NCBI GenBank assembly: GCA_964539385.1
Contig: CAZIJC010000176.1
Span: 1 to 8,737, forward strand
Reading direction: 5' to 3'
DNA length: 8,737 nucleotides
Source of the DNA: JAUVZF01 sp964539385
GTDB lineage: Bacteria; Planctomycetota; Phycisphaerae; FEN-1346
Shown here: positions 1 to 6,439 of the stretch, one piece after another
How positions within the stretch are numbered: the first letter of the stretch is position 1
Layout: each line of letters begins with the position of its first letter
Notes under the pieces: generated by a model
The model's database searches: none
What the model was told of the DNA's origin: nothing
Seen by the model: only the letters and a program-made list of their open reading frames with translations
Position numbers and translations under genes: made by a program

Positions 1-1684
1 CCGCCTCGTAAGCGGGGTGGGGTTTGGTGCGGATGATCCGTTCGGTCTGCAGGTGCCCTTCACCGTCTTTGCGCACGACCGTGTCGCAGTAGAGGATCAT
101 GTCCACGAGACCGAGAACGACCCCGCGGGCACGGTCCGGAAGACTCGGCTGGGTCTTCGTGTGTTCCCCGGTCCGCGTCTCGATCCGCTTGTCCACGGCG
201 TGGGAGATGAGGATCAGCCCGTAGGGCAGGCTCGCCAGGCGCGTCAGCACCCGGTGCCATTCGTTCTTGACGAAGGCCCAGCCTTTGCCGTGGGCCAGGT
301 CACCCTCGTACTCGACGTTGTGTTTGGCGCAGATGTGCTCGGAGCAGAACTTGAAAGCGTTATCGGCCGTGTCGACGACGATGGTCTTGAACCGGTGATC
401 ACCGGCGGCGAAGAGTTTGCAGGCCGCCAGGAAGTCCGGCCACGTAAACGTGGGGACCTTGTAGACCTCCAGCTCGTTCAGTCCGGGCTCGCATTCGAGG
501 AACACGGCGCCGGGGAACATGCTGGCGAAGGTCGAATTGTGGACGACGAAATCGTTCGCGACGAAGTTGTGCGTGCCGGGGACTGTCAGGTCATAGACCG
601 GTGCCACGTGCAGGGGTTCGACGGACCGGATCCGGTCGAAGAGGATCGCGCCCTGGCGGTCGAGTTGTGTCCCGGCGGCGCGCACGTGGTAGAGCGCCTG
701 CCGCAGGTGCTCGGCCGCCACCGCTTTCTCCCCAATGACGCCGATCACGTCGAGGAACCGAAGGACATCGTCCTTGGCGGCGATATAGAGTTCGGCGCCA
801 TAGAGTTCACCATCGCGATACCGGTCGCGGATGACCCCCACGATGCCGAACCGCAACAGCAAGTGCTGGACCTGGCGCACGAGGTGGACCGAGGTCGAAC
901 TGTACGAGACCTTGTTCCTCTCGACGCTACCGTCGCAGGTGAACAGGCGGTTGAGGAACAGGGCGAGCCGCTCGCGTTTCAGGCCGAAGACGAAGTCGGG
1001 GATGAACTTTTCACTCGACCGCAACCCGTCCAGACCGACCTCGCGGATGAGCTTCAGAACGTTCTTCTCGGCGCCGCGCCGGCCCTTGACGCGGATGTGA
1101 ACGATGCCCTTGTCGTTGACGAACTCCGTGAAGTCGTCACCAGCCGCCTCCACTGCCTGCTCGAAGTCCTCCCGGACCTCGTCGTCATTCTTCGTGAATG
1201 TCGGGCTGGAGCCCCCGGCGAGCGACCCGTCGGCGATGAGGTAGGCCAGGATCTTCAGGAGGTGATCGTCCGTGCGCGTCTGGCCGAAAAGACCGTGATA
1301 CTTCGCCACCACCGCCACGCGGTCGTTGGGGTCCAGTTCGGCGAGGGGTTTCCAGCCGGCACGCGTCAGGAACGGATGGGTGCCCGTCGCCTCAATCGTG
1401 CGGCCGGTCTGGGTCGTCAGCCGAAAGAGGTGATCCTCGGGATTCTCCAGGTAGGCCGACGGCGTCACCTGTCGCAGGACGCCAGCGTCGCCCATCGTAA
1501 GCACGTCGCCCAGCCGGGCCTGTGCCATGTCCGCCAGCCGGGCCGGCCGCCCTGTGACCGGATCGTACAGCACCGTGTCGCCAGCGAGACACTTGCCGAC
1601 CTTCGGCGATCCGTACACCAGGATCGTCTTCGTGGACAGGTCGGCCGAGGGCTTTGTCTTCTCGGTTGGCAGTTGGACCGTCAT
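1..1684 (-). CDS. Sak4-like (AAA_24-type) P-loop ATPase, interrupted by an intein; C-terminus cut by window edge
   Basis: The reading frame starts with ATG at 1684, with an AGGGAG ribosome site eight bases upstream, and runs off the left edge (561 codons visible). With the intein removed, it begins with 31 residues ending GSPKVGK and continues STFASMFPGAVFLECEPG, which together make a Walker A motif GxxxxGKS (spliced residues 25-32). Further on come FKTIVVDTAD (Walker B-like) and GLILISHA (sensor-like strand). This order and the ECEPGLN segment are typical, from memory, of phage ATP-binding proteins of the Sak4/AAA_24 group, RecA-like ATPases that assist single-strand annealing or recombination. 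The gene lies 10 bases after the stop of a PD-(D/E)XK nuclease gene, so the two are probably co-transcribed and act together in element DNA recombination or replication. Function is inferred from family resemblance. The intein must be removed before the P-loop can form. Confidence 0.88.
   Translation of the reverse strand, partial: MTVQLPTEKTKPSADLSTKTILVYGSPKVGKCLAGDTVLYDPVTGRPARLADMAQARLGDVLTMGDAGVLRQVTPSAYLENPEDHLFRLTTQTGRTIEATGTHPFLTRAGWKPLAELDPNDRVAVVAKYHGLFGQTRTDDHLLKILAYLIADGSLAGGSSPTFTKNDDEVREDFEQAVEAAGDDFTEFVNDKGIVHIRVKGRRGAEKNVLKLIREVGLDGLRSSEKFIPDFVFGLKRERLALFLNRLFTCDGSVERNKVSYSSTSVHLVRQVQHLLLRFGIVGVIRDRYRDGELYGAELYIAAKDDVLRFLDVIGVIGEKAVAAEHLRQALYHVRAAGTQLDRQGAILFDRIRSVEPLHVAPVYDLTVPGTHNFVANDFVVHNSTFASMFPGAVFLECEPGLNELEVYKVPTFTWPDFLAACKLFAAGDHRFKTIVVDTADNAFKFCSEHICAKHNVEYEGDLAHGKGWAFVKNEWHRVLTRLASLPYGLILISHAVDKRIETRTGEHTKTQPSLPDRARGVVLGLVDMILYCDTVVRKDGEGHLQTERIIRTKPHPAYEA
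536..1591 (-). other. Intein with LAGLIDADG homing endonuclease, inserted in the Walker A motif of the ATPase
   Basis: This is a 352-residue in-frame insertion between Lys31 and the Ser of the host P-loop (GSPKVGK / STFAS). All splicing blocks are visible in intein numbering: block A CLAGDTVL with nucleophile Cys1; block B with T69-G-T-H72 followed by PFLTRAGWKPL; block F VYDLTVPGTHNF (332-343); and block G NDFVVHN ending His351-Asn352, followed by Ser+1. The endonuclease domain has two dodecapeptide motifs, KILAYLIADGSL (113-124, Asp121) and FLNRLFTCDGSV (212-223, Asp220), so both usual catalytic acids are present. There is no stop or frameshift, so it is probably competent for both splicing and homing. 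Insertion at a P-loop GK/S-T junction is a known type of intein site, since it is highly conserved and essential. Activity itself is not shown by the sequence. Confidence 0.96.
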
Positions 1685-1694
1685 GTGTGACTCC

Positions 1695-2708
1695 CTAAAA
1701 CGTGGGTTCCTGGGATTCGGTGGCCCCCAGTTCCTCGTGCGGCGGGCGGACGTCGAACAAGTTGTCGCGGACGACGGGGCTGAAGCCGCTCTGACAGTAC
1801 GGCAGGTACGGGCACGGCCGCTGGTAGGAGAAGCAGTTCGCGGTGTTCAGCAGCCATTTGCCGCGGCGGTTGGCGTCGAGGTACTGCTGGGTGACCTCCC
1901 AGACCTCGTCCTGGAGCATGGCAAGGCGGTCCTCGGAGAGGTAGATGCGCTCGCGGTGGAAGGCCTCGGGGCGGGCGTACCATTCGAGGAGCCGGGCTTG
2001 GAACTCCTCATCCGACTCCGGCATCTGGCGCTTGGCTGTGGACCGGCCGGATTTGTTTTTGGCGGCCAATGCTGCGTGGCGGACCTCGAACTCCTCTTGC
2101 GTCTCGCCTTGGCGCTGCTGGAGCCGGGCCTTCAAGAGGATGTTGTAGATTACGCCGACGACGGGGTAGCCGAGTTCGCGGAGGTAGAACGAGTAGAGCG
2201 CGATCTGCGTGTCGGTCCATAGCCGGTCGAGGTAGTCGCCGGTCAGGCTCGAGGCGGTTTTGTGTTCGACGAGGTAGACCTCGCGGTCCAGGCGGACGAT
2301 GCCGTCCACCTTCCCGGCCATGGTGAAGGTCTGGCTCGTGCGGCCGGTGTCGGGGTTGCGGATCTGACCTTCGAACGTCTTCTCGACCTCGAGGACGTCG
2401 AGCGTCTCGTGGGCATACCGCTGGGCGTAACCTGTCATCATGGCCCGCGCGAGGTGCCACCGGGCCTTTTCACGCTCATCCGCCTGGCGGTCGGGGTACG
2501 TCGTGCCGAGGAACTTGAGGATGGCGAGCAGCCTGTGATGATCCGCCGGCAGGCGATACCACCGTTCCAGCGCCTCGTGAATGACGCTGCCGAAGGCGAG
2601 ACTGTCGGGCTGTGTTTGCGGGCGGAGATGGTCGAGGTACCTGAGCTTGTACTTGCGGGGGCAGTTCCGGAAGGTGTTCAGGGCACTGTAGGTGAGGACG
2701 GATTTCAT
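1695..2708 (-). CDS. PD-(D/E)XK exonuclease, Cas4/RecB-like with putative 4Fe-4S cysteines
   Basis: A 337-aa protein. The nuclease core is readable in order: GSVIHEALE (residues 40-48, His44), GKVDGIVRL (Asp135), VYLVEHKT (Glu148 and Lys150) and TQIALYSFYL (Gln168 and Tyr172, the QxxxY motif of the RecB family). One cysteine near the N-terminus (Cys16, in RNCPRKY) and three near the C-terminus (Cys292, Cys299, Cys305) match the arrangement of the iron-sulfur cluster in Cas4 and AddB nucleases. The likely role is 5' or 3' end resection feeding the neighbouring Sak4-like ATPase. The ATG overlaps the TGA of the upstream gene by four bases (ATGA), so translation is probably coupled. There are no cas genes nearby, so this reads as a phage-type recombination nuclease rather than a CRISPR adaptation protein. 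The middle (about 195-250) is a charged, helical insert. Confidence 0.85.
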   Translation of the reverse strand: MKSVLTYSALNTFRNCPRKYKLRYLDHLRPQTQPDSLAFGSVIHEALERWYRLPADHHRLLAILKFLGTTYPDRQADEREKARWHLARAMMTGYAQRYAHETLDVLEVEKTFEGQIRNPDTGRTSQTFTMAGKVDGIVRLDREVYLVEHKTASSLTGDYLDRLWTDTQIALYSFYLRELGYPVVGVIYNILLKARLQQRQGETQEEFEVRHAALAAKNKSGRSTAKRQMPESDEEFQARLLEWYARPEAFHRERIYLSEDRLAMLQDEVWEVTQQYLDANRRGKWLLNTANCFSYQRPCPYLPYCQSGFSPVVRDNLFDVRPPHEELGATESQEPTF

Positions 2709-3010
2709 CGGTCGTCCTCCCCGCAGGGGCGGCCGGGTTTGGATTCGACACTGCTGACGTGGAATGAATCCGGGCCGAACTCACACGTCAGCAACCGTGT
2801 GAAGATGCCGGCAACGTCCTGGCCGACCTTCGTGCTCGTGTTGACGACGACCGTGCGAGTGGCTTTGTCGAGGTAGTAGCCGCCGTCCAGCTGCACCTGG
2901 GTTTGGTCATGGATGCCCTCGGTAGCGACAAAGGCCAGCAGCAACGTCTCCTCCACTTCTTGGAGATCAATCTGGTCGGTGAAGCAGTAGCGGTAGACCT
3001 GACGGGCCAC
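2705..3010 (-). CDS. Hypothetical 101-aa protein of the recombination operon
   Basis: The frame begins with GTG at 3010 and its TGA overlaps the ATG of the nuclease gene by four bases. The protein begins MARQVYRYCFTDQIDLQEVE and has an acidic N-terminal half, a central beta-rich stretch (LDGGYYLDKATRTVVVN) and a hydrophilic tail ending PGRPCGEDDR. I recognise no catalytic motif, membrane segment or signal peptide. No good ribosome site precedes the GTG (only GAAAGAA), and no other start codon lies between it and the sigma-factor stop. The frame is open back to that stop, so expression may depend on reinitiation after the sigma gene. Similar small unknowns next to phage nuclease genes are familiar in type, but no function can be given. 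The tight coupling suggests a partner of the nuclease or ATPase. Confidence 0.7.
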   Translation of the reverse strand: MARQVYRYCFTDQIDLQEVEETLLLAFVATEGIHDQTQVQLDGGYYLDKATRTVVVNTSTKVGQDVAGIFTRLLTCEFGPDSFHVSSVESKPGRPCGEDDR

Positions 3011-3033
3011 GGTGCGTTCTTTCGGTAACGGGG

Positions 3034-3052
3034 CTCCCTTACTGTTCTGTGC
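3034..3052 (-). repeat. 19-bp repeat copy 1 (inverted relative to copy 2)
   Basis: The minus strand reads GCACAGAACAGTAAGGGAG, identical over 19 bases to 6440-6458 on the plus strand. It lies between the sigma gene and the 101-aa gene, 24 bases before the latter's GTG. An exact 19-base match by chance within a window of this size is very unlikely. Confidence 0.7.
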
Positions 3053-3058
3053 AGACTG

Positions 3059-3712
3059 TCACGAAAGCGTCGGGAGATAATCCGCCAGGCCCGCGTCCTC
3101 AAAACGGTGGCGCAGTTCGTGAATCGCCTCGTAGACGGTGGACCGCGGGATCCCGGTTCGCTGGGCGTATTCCGACACCGTCATGGTTTTCAGGCCGACG
3201 CAGACGCGGCGCAATCGTCCGGGAAGGGAGGGTAAGAATGTGGCGAGATCCATCTGGAGGTCTCGCGGGGCTTCTGGCGTGACGCTTCGCCCCGCGCACG
3301 GGGGCTCGTTGCCGGCGGTGTACACCCCCTCCTCGATGCGGGCCTCGCTCACCTTCTCTACGACCGCTTCCCACGAGAGCACGCGCCTGCCGGGGTCGCG
3401 CTTGGCGGTGCGCCGGTGACGGATCAGCCCGGCGACAGCGTGTTCGACGACGCACGTCACGTAGGTACTGACAGAGGATTGCCGGGGGTCATATGACGGC
3501 CGGTAACGGAGCCATTCCAACGTGAACCGCTGGACCAGGTCGTCGTAGTCACCGTGCCGAAACCCGTGTCGCCCGATGAGGCGGCAGGCCTTGGAGGCGA
3601 TGATCCGGGCGACCACCGGCGCGATGTCGGCGGTAGGTGGTTTCCGAACGAACCGGCGTGAACTGGAGACAGAGCGGTGTCCGGGTACGGCAGAGGTGGG
3701 ACGCTTCCGCAT
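3059..3712 (-). CDS. Sigma-70-like RNA polymerase sigma factor (short, regions 2 and 4)
   Basis: A 217-aa protein with the two parts of a small sigma factor. Residues about 31-105 resemble region 2 (DYDDLVQRFTLEWLRYRPSY, then SSVSTYVTCVVEHAV, core-binding and -10 recognition helices). Residues about 150-205 resemble region 4, with a helix-turn-helix at 177-204 (MTVSEYAQRTGIPRSTVYEA). The linker is about 45 residues. The start is ATG at 3712, preceded by GGGAG six bases upstream. The basic N-terminal tail (1-25) is unusual for an ECF factor. It is first in the leftward operon, followed 48 bases later by the 101-aa gene, the nuclease and the ATPase, so it probably directs transcription of element genes. 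No anti-sigma gene is visible next to it. Family assignment is by motif; promoter specificity is unknown. Confidence 0.8.
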   Translation of the reverse strand: MRKRPTSAVPGHRSVSSSRRFVRKPPTADIAPVVARIIASKACRLIGRHGFRHGDYDDLVQRFTLEWLRYRPSYDPRQSSVSTYVTCVVEHAVAGLIRHRRTAKRDPGRRVLSWEAVVEKVSEARIEEGVYTAGNEPPCAGRSVTPEAPRDLQMDLATFLPSLPGRLRRVCVGLKTMTVSEYAQRTGIPRSTVYEAIHELRHRFEDAGLADYLPTLS

Positions 3713-3728
3713 GACGTGCTCCCGCGAT

Positions 3729-3770
3729 GAGGGCGATGGATCGCGGTGCCCGATGCACCGCTTTGCCCTC
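3729..3770 (-). promoter_or_regulatory. Nested hairpin in the leader of the sigma-factor gene
   Basis: An inner stem GCGGTGC (3743-3749) pairs with GCACCGC (3755-3761) around a five-base loop. An outer stem GAGGGC (3729-3734) pairs with GCCCTC (3765-3770). On the minus strand this lies 17 bases upstream of the sigma ATG, just before the GGGAG ribosome site. There is no T-run, so it is not an intrinsic terminator. It may stabilise the leader or control translation. The pairing is seen in the sequence; the role is inference. Confidence 0.45.
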
Positions 3771-3848
3771 CGGGGGGCTTGCAGAAGCGAGGATGAAAAA
3801 GAATGGTACCGGCCCTAACTTGTTGTCAGGCAGGGAGTTGGCGCATAG

Positions 3849-3894
3849 AAAAAGCGGCTTGCAGTTTCAGCAGATCAGACGAACTGCAAGCCGC
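3849..3894 (-). terminator. Intrinsic terminator of the three-gene cargo operon
   Basis: There is a perfect 13-bp stem, GCGGCTTGCAGTT (3854-3866) with AACTGCAAGCCGC (3882-3894), and a 15-base loop. Read on the minus strand, the stem is followed directly by TTTTTCT (five T at 3849-3853). It lies 46 bases after the stop of the 68-aa gene and separates that operon from the sigma-factor operon, which must therefore have its own promoter between about 3713 and 3848. No convincing -35/-10 pair was found there: CTGACA with TACCAT is spaced only 15 bases. Confidence 0.85.
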
Positions 3895-3940
3895 CAGGAT
3901 AGGGTGGCCACGTTTGGGCCAGGTTGTCTTCAGGGACGAG

Positions 3941-4147
3941 TTATAGCATGGCTTTGATGCGTCTCTCCAGTCTGAGGATGCATTTCATGGCATCGAGGGG
4001 CGCCGCCTCGGGCTCCAGATCCCTGACGTTGCCCTTGCGCTCGAGCATGAACGTCCGCAGCCGCCCGACCGACGAGAACGTCCGGGAGGCCCTCCGCAGA
4101 CGCCCTTTCGCTTCCGACAGATCTTGCTGTAACTGCTCCTGTGTCAT
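3941..4147 (-). CDS. Hypothetical 68-aa helical protein
   Basis: Third gene of the leftward cargo operon, starting 24 bases after the stop of the 314-aa gene. ATG at 4147 is preceded by GGAGAG six bases upstream, and its stop is followed by the strong terminator. The product is rich in charged residues and predicted helical by eye: MTQEQLQQDLSEAKGRLRRA at the N-terminus and MKCILRLERRIKAML at the end, with a heptad-like pattern that would suit a coiled coil or small adaptor. No cysteine pair, membrane segment or known domain is visible. The ribosome site, operon position and terminator support it as a real gene. A frame on the same strand at 3930-4259 overlaps it but lacks these signals. Confidence 0.6.
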   Translation of the reverse strand: MTQEQLQQDLSEAKGRLRRASRTFSSVGRLRTFMLERKGNVRDLEPEAAPLDAMKCILRLERRIKAML

Positions 4148-4171
4148 CGTTCTCTCCGCCTGTGGTTCTCC

Positions 4172-5116
4172 TCATCCCTTGAAGCGCATCACCTGCTCCA
4201 AATCGTCCGCCGCCTCCCAGTACACCTGCAGTTGTTTGGCGGCGGGATCGTCGAAACACCGACCGACTGTGGGGGGTGACACGTTCACCTGCCCCGCGAG
4301 ATGGGCTCGGGTGGGGCGTGGCAGGAGTGTCAGCACCTGATCCTGTTCCTTCAACGAGTGCGCGTGGTCGCGCGCTGCCCGAAGGTGCTCCGCCATCGCC
4401 TTCGTCAGGGCATCGATAGTCTCGGCCCGGCTGGCGCGCCGTCGCTTTCGGCGAACGACCCGCGGTTGGGCGGGCTGGATTCCCAGGACGTTGTCCACGG
4501 CATCAAGGCAAGCGCTGATACGACCGTCCAGGGCCAGCACCTCGTTCAGGCCTAGAACCGGCGGCACCTGCTTCCCCCAGAACGTGTCCGAAGGCAGGCG
4601 ACCGATTGCCAGCACCAGGGGCGGTGAGGCGATACGGATCCGCTGGGACGCCACAACCACCTGCCCGCCGTCCTCCCACGTCAATCCTCGGCACATCACC
4701 ACGTTCCGCGCAACCGCGGCCCGGACGAGCCGGCCCAGGACCCAGATGCGGTCGCGCTTCAGCATCTCGACGGTGCCGGTGCAACCGACCTCCTCTGCGA
4801 CCACCGTGGCCAGTGTCTGGAAGTTCACAGCCCACCGCAGGAGCCGCCTCTCGTCCACCTGTACCCGGCCGTTTTCGGGGCAGACCAGGTAGAAACGCCG
4901 GCGCCCCTCGGGACCTTCCACCTGCTGGACCTCTTCCACGTGTCCCGTGTCGCAGGCGTCGCATGCGATGTGTGTGGCATTCGACGTTCTGCACAGAACC
5001 CCCGGGCGTGTAAGCGCATCGCGGAACGCTGGCGGCCACGTGGCCACCTCGTCGCCTGTGAAAGCGGCCTCCCGTAGGTCCAGCCGGTCCCAGAAGACGG
5101 CTTCCGGATCAGGCAT
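4172..5116 (-). CDS. Hypothetical 314-aa protein with cysteine cluster and C-terminal helix-turn-helix-like region
   Basis: Second gene of the cargo operon. Its ATG overlaps the end of the 391-aa gene by eight bases (ATGCCTGA), which indicates translational coupling; its own ribosome site is poor. Residues 50-90 hold C52-x2-C55, His59 and later Cys79 in LVCPENGRVQV, a layout like a reduced zinc ribbon with one ligand of the second pair missing. Residues 222-227 are a basic cluster (RRKRRR). Residues about 267-290 (PTRAHLAGQVNVSPPTVGRC) look like a helix-turn-helix. The middle (about 95-200) has no motif I recognise. It could be a DNA-binding regulator or the nucleic-acid-sensing half of a two-protein system with its neighbour. 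I do not recognise the family, and the zinc and helix-turn-helix readings are by eye. Confidence 0.72.
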   Translation of the reverse strand: MPDPEAVFWDRLDLREAAFTGDEVATWPPAFRDALTRPGVLCRTSNATHIACDACDTGHVEEVQQVEGPEGRRRFYLVCPENGRVQVDERRLLRWAVNFQTLATVVAEEVGCTGTVEMLKRDRIWVLGRLVRAAVARNVVMCRGLTWEDGGQVVVASQRIRIASPPLVLAIGRLPSDTFWGKQVPPVLGLNEVLALDGRISACLDAVDNVLGIQPAQPRVVRRKRRRASRAETIDALTKAMAEHLRAARDHAHSLKEQDQVLTLLPRPTRAHLAGQVNVSPPTVGRCFDDPAAKQLQVYWEAADDLEQVMRFKG

Positions 5117-6284
5117 TGGCGATGCCCCATCGGCGCAGGTATTTGCGGGCCAGTTGCTCCTGGGGACGGTCCCGGTTCAGGTTCCGTGACTCACGGGCCG
5201 ACAGGTTGAACGGGAACTTCTTCCCGCGGCCGTTTCCGTTGGGACCGAACTGCATCTGAATTGTCGCCCCGCCCACGCGCACCGACGCCCGTGATATCTG
5301 CCGGGCCACAAGGTACGCATCCATGATGCGGTACAGTTCCTTTGACGACTCGGCCCGGGCGGAACTGTCGATGACGATCTGCCCATCGTGATCGGGCAGG
5401 TAAAGCCGGAGCGTCTTCACCCGGACGTCCTGAATGTTGTCCTGGGGATCGGTCGGCATCGGGAACTCAGGGTCCTTCAAGACGTCGAGGTTGTAGGCAT
5501 CGTTGTCGGGCGGTTCGGCGTCGGCCTCTTCGGCCAACAGGCACCGAATGAAGAACTCTTCCAGTTTCTGCTTCAGCCGCTTGGAACCCTTGGCGTACAT
5601 CTCAAGGATCCCGTGCTCGGCGTCGAAGGCATAGACGATCTCGAAGGCCGGTTGCTGGGCCACGCGAACAAACGTGCCGTCCTCGTCGTAGCCGATGAAC
5701 GTGTCGGCGTAATCCTGGGGATAGACGAAGACGTACGTACGTCCGTCACCCCGCTCGAACGCTTCCGCCCGGCAGTGTTCCCCCCGCCCTTCTTTCTGTC
5801 TGTAGAACGCCGAGACCTCCCGGGCCAGCCGCTCACGGGCCGCGTCGTTGGTGTCCGGCTTCTTCCGGGGCAGTCCTTTGCGCGTCTTCCAAGACCGCAT
5901 ACTCAGGTGGTCAGCGTAATCGAACCGCGTCACGTGTGTGAACAGCATCGGCTCGTTTAAGAACAGCCAGAACGCCTTCTGGACGAAGCCGTCGCGCTTG
6001 CTGATCTCCTCCGCCGCCTCCGGCGCGATGTAGGTCGCTTCCTCGACCATCGTGCGGACACCGTCCTCCGTCGCCAAGTCGAAGATCGCTCGGAACTCGC
6101 TCTCGACCTTCCCGACTCGCTCCGCCGGCAGGTCCCGCCACGCCTCGTAGATCGGGTCGATGTCCTCCTTCTCCAGGGCGTCCCAGGACACGTCGGCCAG
6201 TTCACCATGCCTGGTGAAATACGCCTGCAGCAAGTCGTTCGGCGCCTGCCTCAGAAAATACTTCGGAGTGTACTCGTGAGCCAT
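5109..6284 (-). CDS. Hypothetical 391-aa protein, first gene of the cargo operon
   Basis: The start at 6284 (MAHEYTPKYF) is preferred over the in-frame ATG at 6299, because AAAGGA precedes it at normal spacing while the upstream ATG sits within the ribosome-site region. The N-terminal half is acidic and helical (LPAERVGKVESEFRAIFDLA). Residues 130-142 are basic (RSWKTRKGLPRKK). Residues 183-250 look like a beta-rich then helical unit (TYVFVYPQDYADTFIGYDED). The C-terminal 100 residues form a separate-looking unit (VRVKTLRLYLPDHDGQIVID) ending ARKYLRRWGIANA. There is no signal peptide, membrane segment or recognisable catalytic motif. The upstream extended -10 promoter and coupling to the 314-aa gene suggest the two products work together. 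Function and family are unknown to me; defence, anti-defence or element regulation are all possible. Confidence 0.78.
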   Translation of the reverse strand: MAHEYTPKYFLRQAPNDLLQAYFTRHGELADVSWDALEKEDIDPIYEAWRDLPAERVGKVESEFRAIFDLATEDGVRTMVEEATYIAPEAAEEISKRDGFVQKAFWLFLNEPMLFTHVTRFDYADHLSMRSWKTRKGLPRKKPDTNDAARERLAREVSAFYRQKEGRGEHCRAEAFERGDGRTYVFVYPQDYADTFIGYDEDGTFVRVAQQPAFEIVYAFDAEHGILEMYAKGSKRLKQKLEEFFIRCLLAEEADAEPPDNDAYNLDVLKDPEFPMPTDPQDNIQDVRVKTLRLYLPDHDGQIVIDSSARAESSKELYRIMDAYLVARQISRASVRVGGATIQMQFGPNGNGRGKKFPFNLSARESRNLNRDRPQEQLARKYLRRWGIANA

Positions 6285-6331
6285 GCCTGATCCTTTCATA
6301 GGCGGTCCCTAACAAATACCAAACGGCCCGC

Positions 6332-6359
6332 ATTATAGCACGCCTGCTCGGCCCTGCAA
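6332..6359 (-). promoter_or_regulatory. Extended -10 sigma-70 promoter for the cargo operon
   Basis: On the minus strand, TATAAT (6332-6337) is preceded by TGC, giving a full extended -10 element. TTGCAG (6354-6359, four of six matches to TTGACA) lies 16 bases upstream. Transcription would begin near 6325, leaving a leader of about 40 bases before the ATG at 6284. This is the best promoter in the window and matches the housekeeping consensus rather than an alternative one. Confidence 0.75.
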
Positions 6360-6366
6360 CCCGCTG

Positions 6367-6407
6367 TCGGTGAAAAAATCCGGTCGGGCAGGATTTTTTT
6401 TCACTGA
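6367..6407. repeat. A-tract inverted repeat in the divergent control region
   Basis: Arms GTGAAAAAATCC (6370-6381) and GGATTTTTTTTCAC (6391-6404) surround a nine-base loop, and they extend to TC/GA with one mismatch on the outside (6367-6407). The arms differ only in tract length (six A against eight T). It sits just upstream of the -35 of the leftward promoter and before the AlpA-like gene on the other side. It could be an operator for a dimeric repressor, a bent-DNA site or a weak two-way terminator. The stem is A/T-rich, with only two G-C pairs next to the loop and two near the base, so I favour a binding site. Confidence 0.5.
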
Positions 6408-6439
6408 GGGGTGTGCCGCCGACATCTTGGGCGGATTTG

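Noticed and set aside
17..1690. 557-codon plus-strand open frame, the longest in the window
   Set aside because: It lies antisense to the intein-containing ATPase gene. The minus strand shows intein blocks, Walker motifs and a ribosome site, while the plus-strand product has no recognisable motif; high GC makes such shadows common.
1527..2876. Plus-strand open frames at 1527-2222 and 2262-2876
   Set aside because: They are antisense to the PD-(D/E)XK nuclease and the 101-aa gene, whose overlaps and motifs are coherent; the plus-strand products are low-complexity Val/Glu/Leu-rich translations.
4986..4999. Dyad GTTCTG-CA-CAGAAC, sharing GCACAGAAC with the 19-bp repeat
   Set aside because: It lies inside the coding sequence of the 314-aa gene and matches only the first part of the repeat; probably coincidence.
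5388..5960. 190-codon plus-strand open frame
   Set aside because: It is antisense to the 391-aa gene and has no ribosome site or motif.
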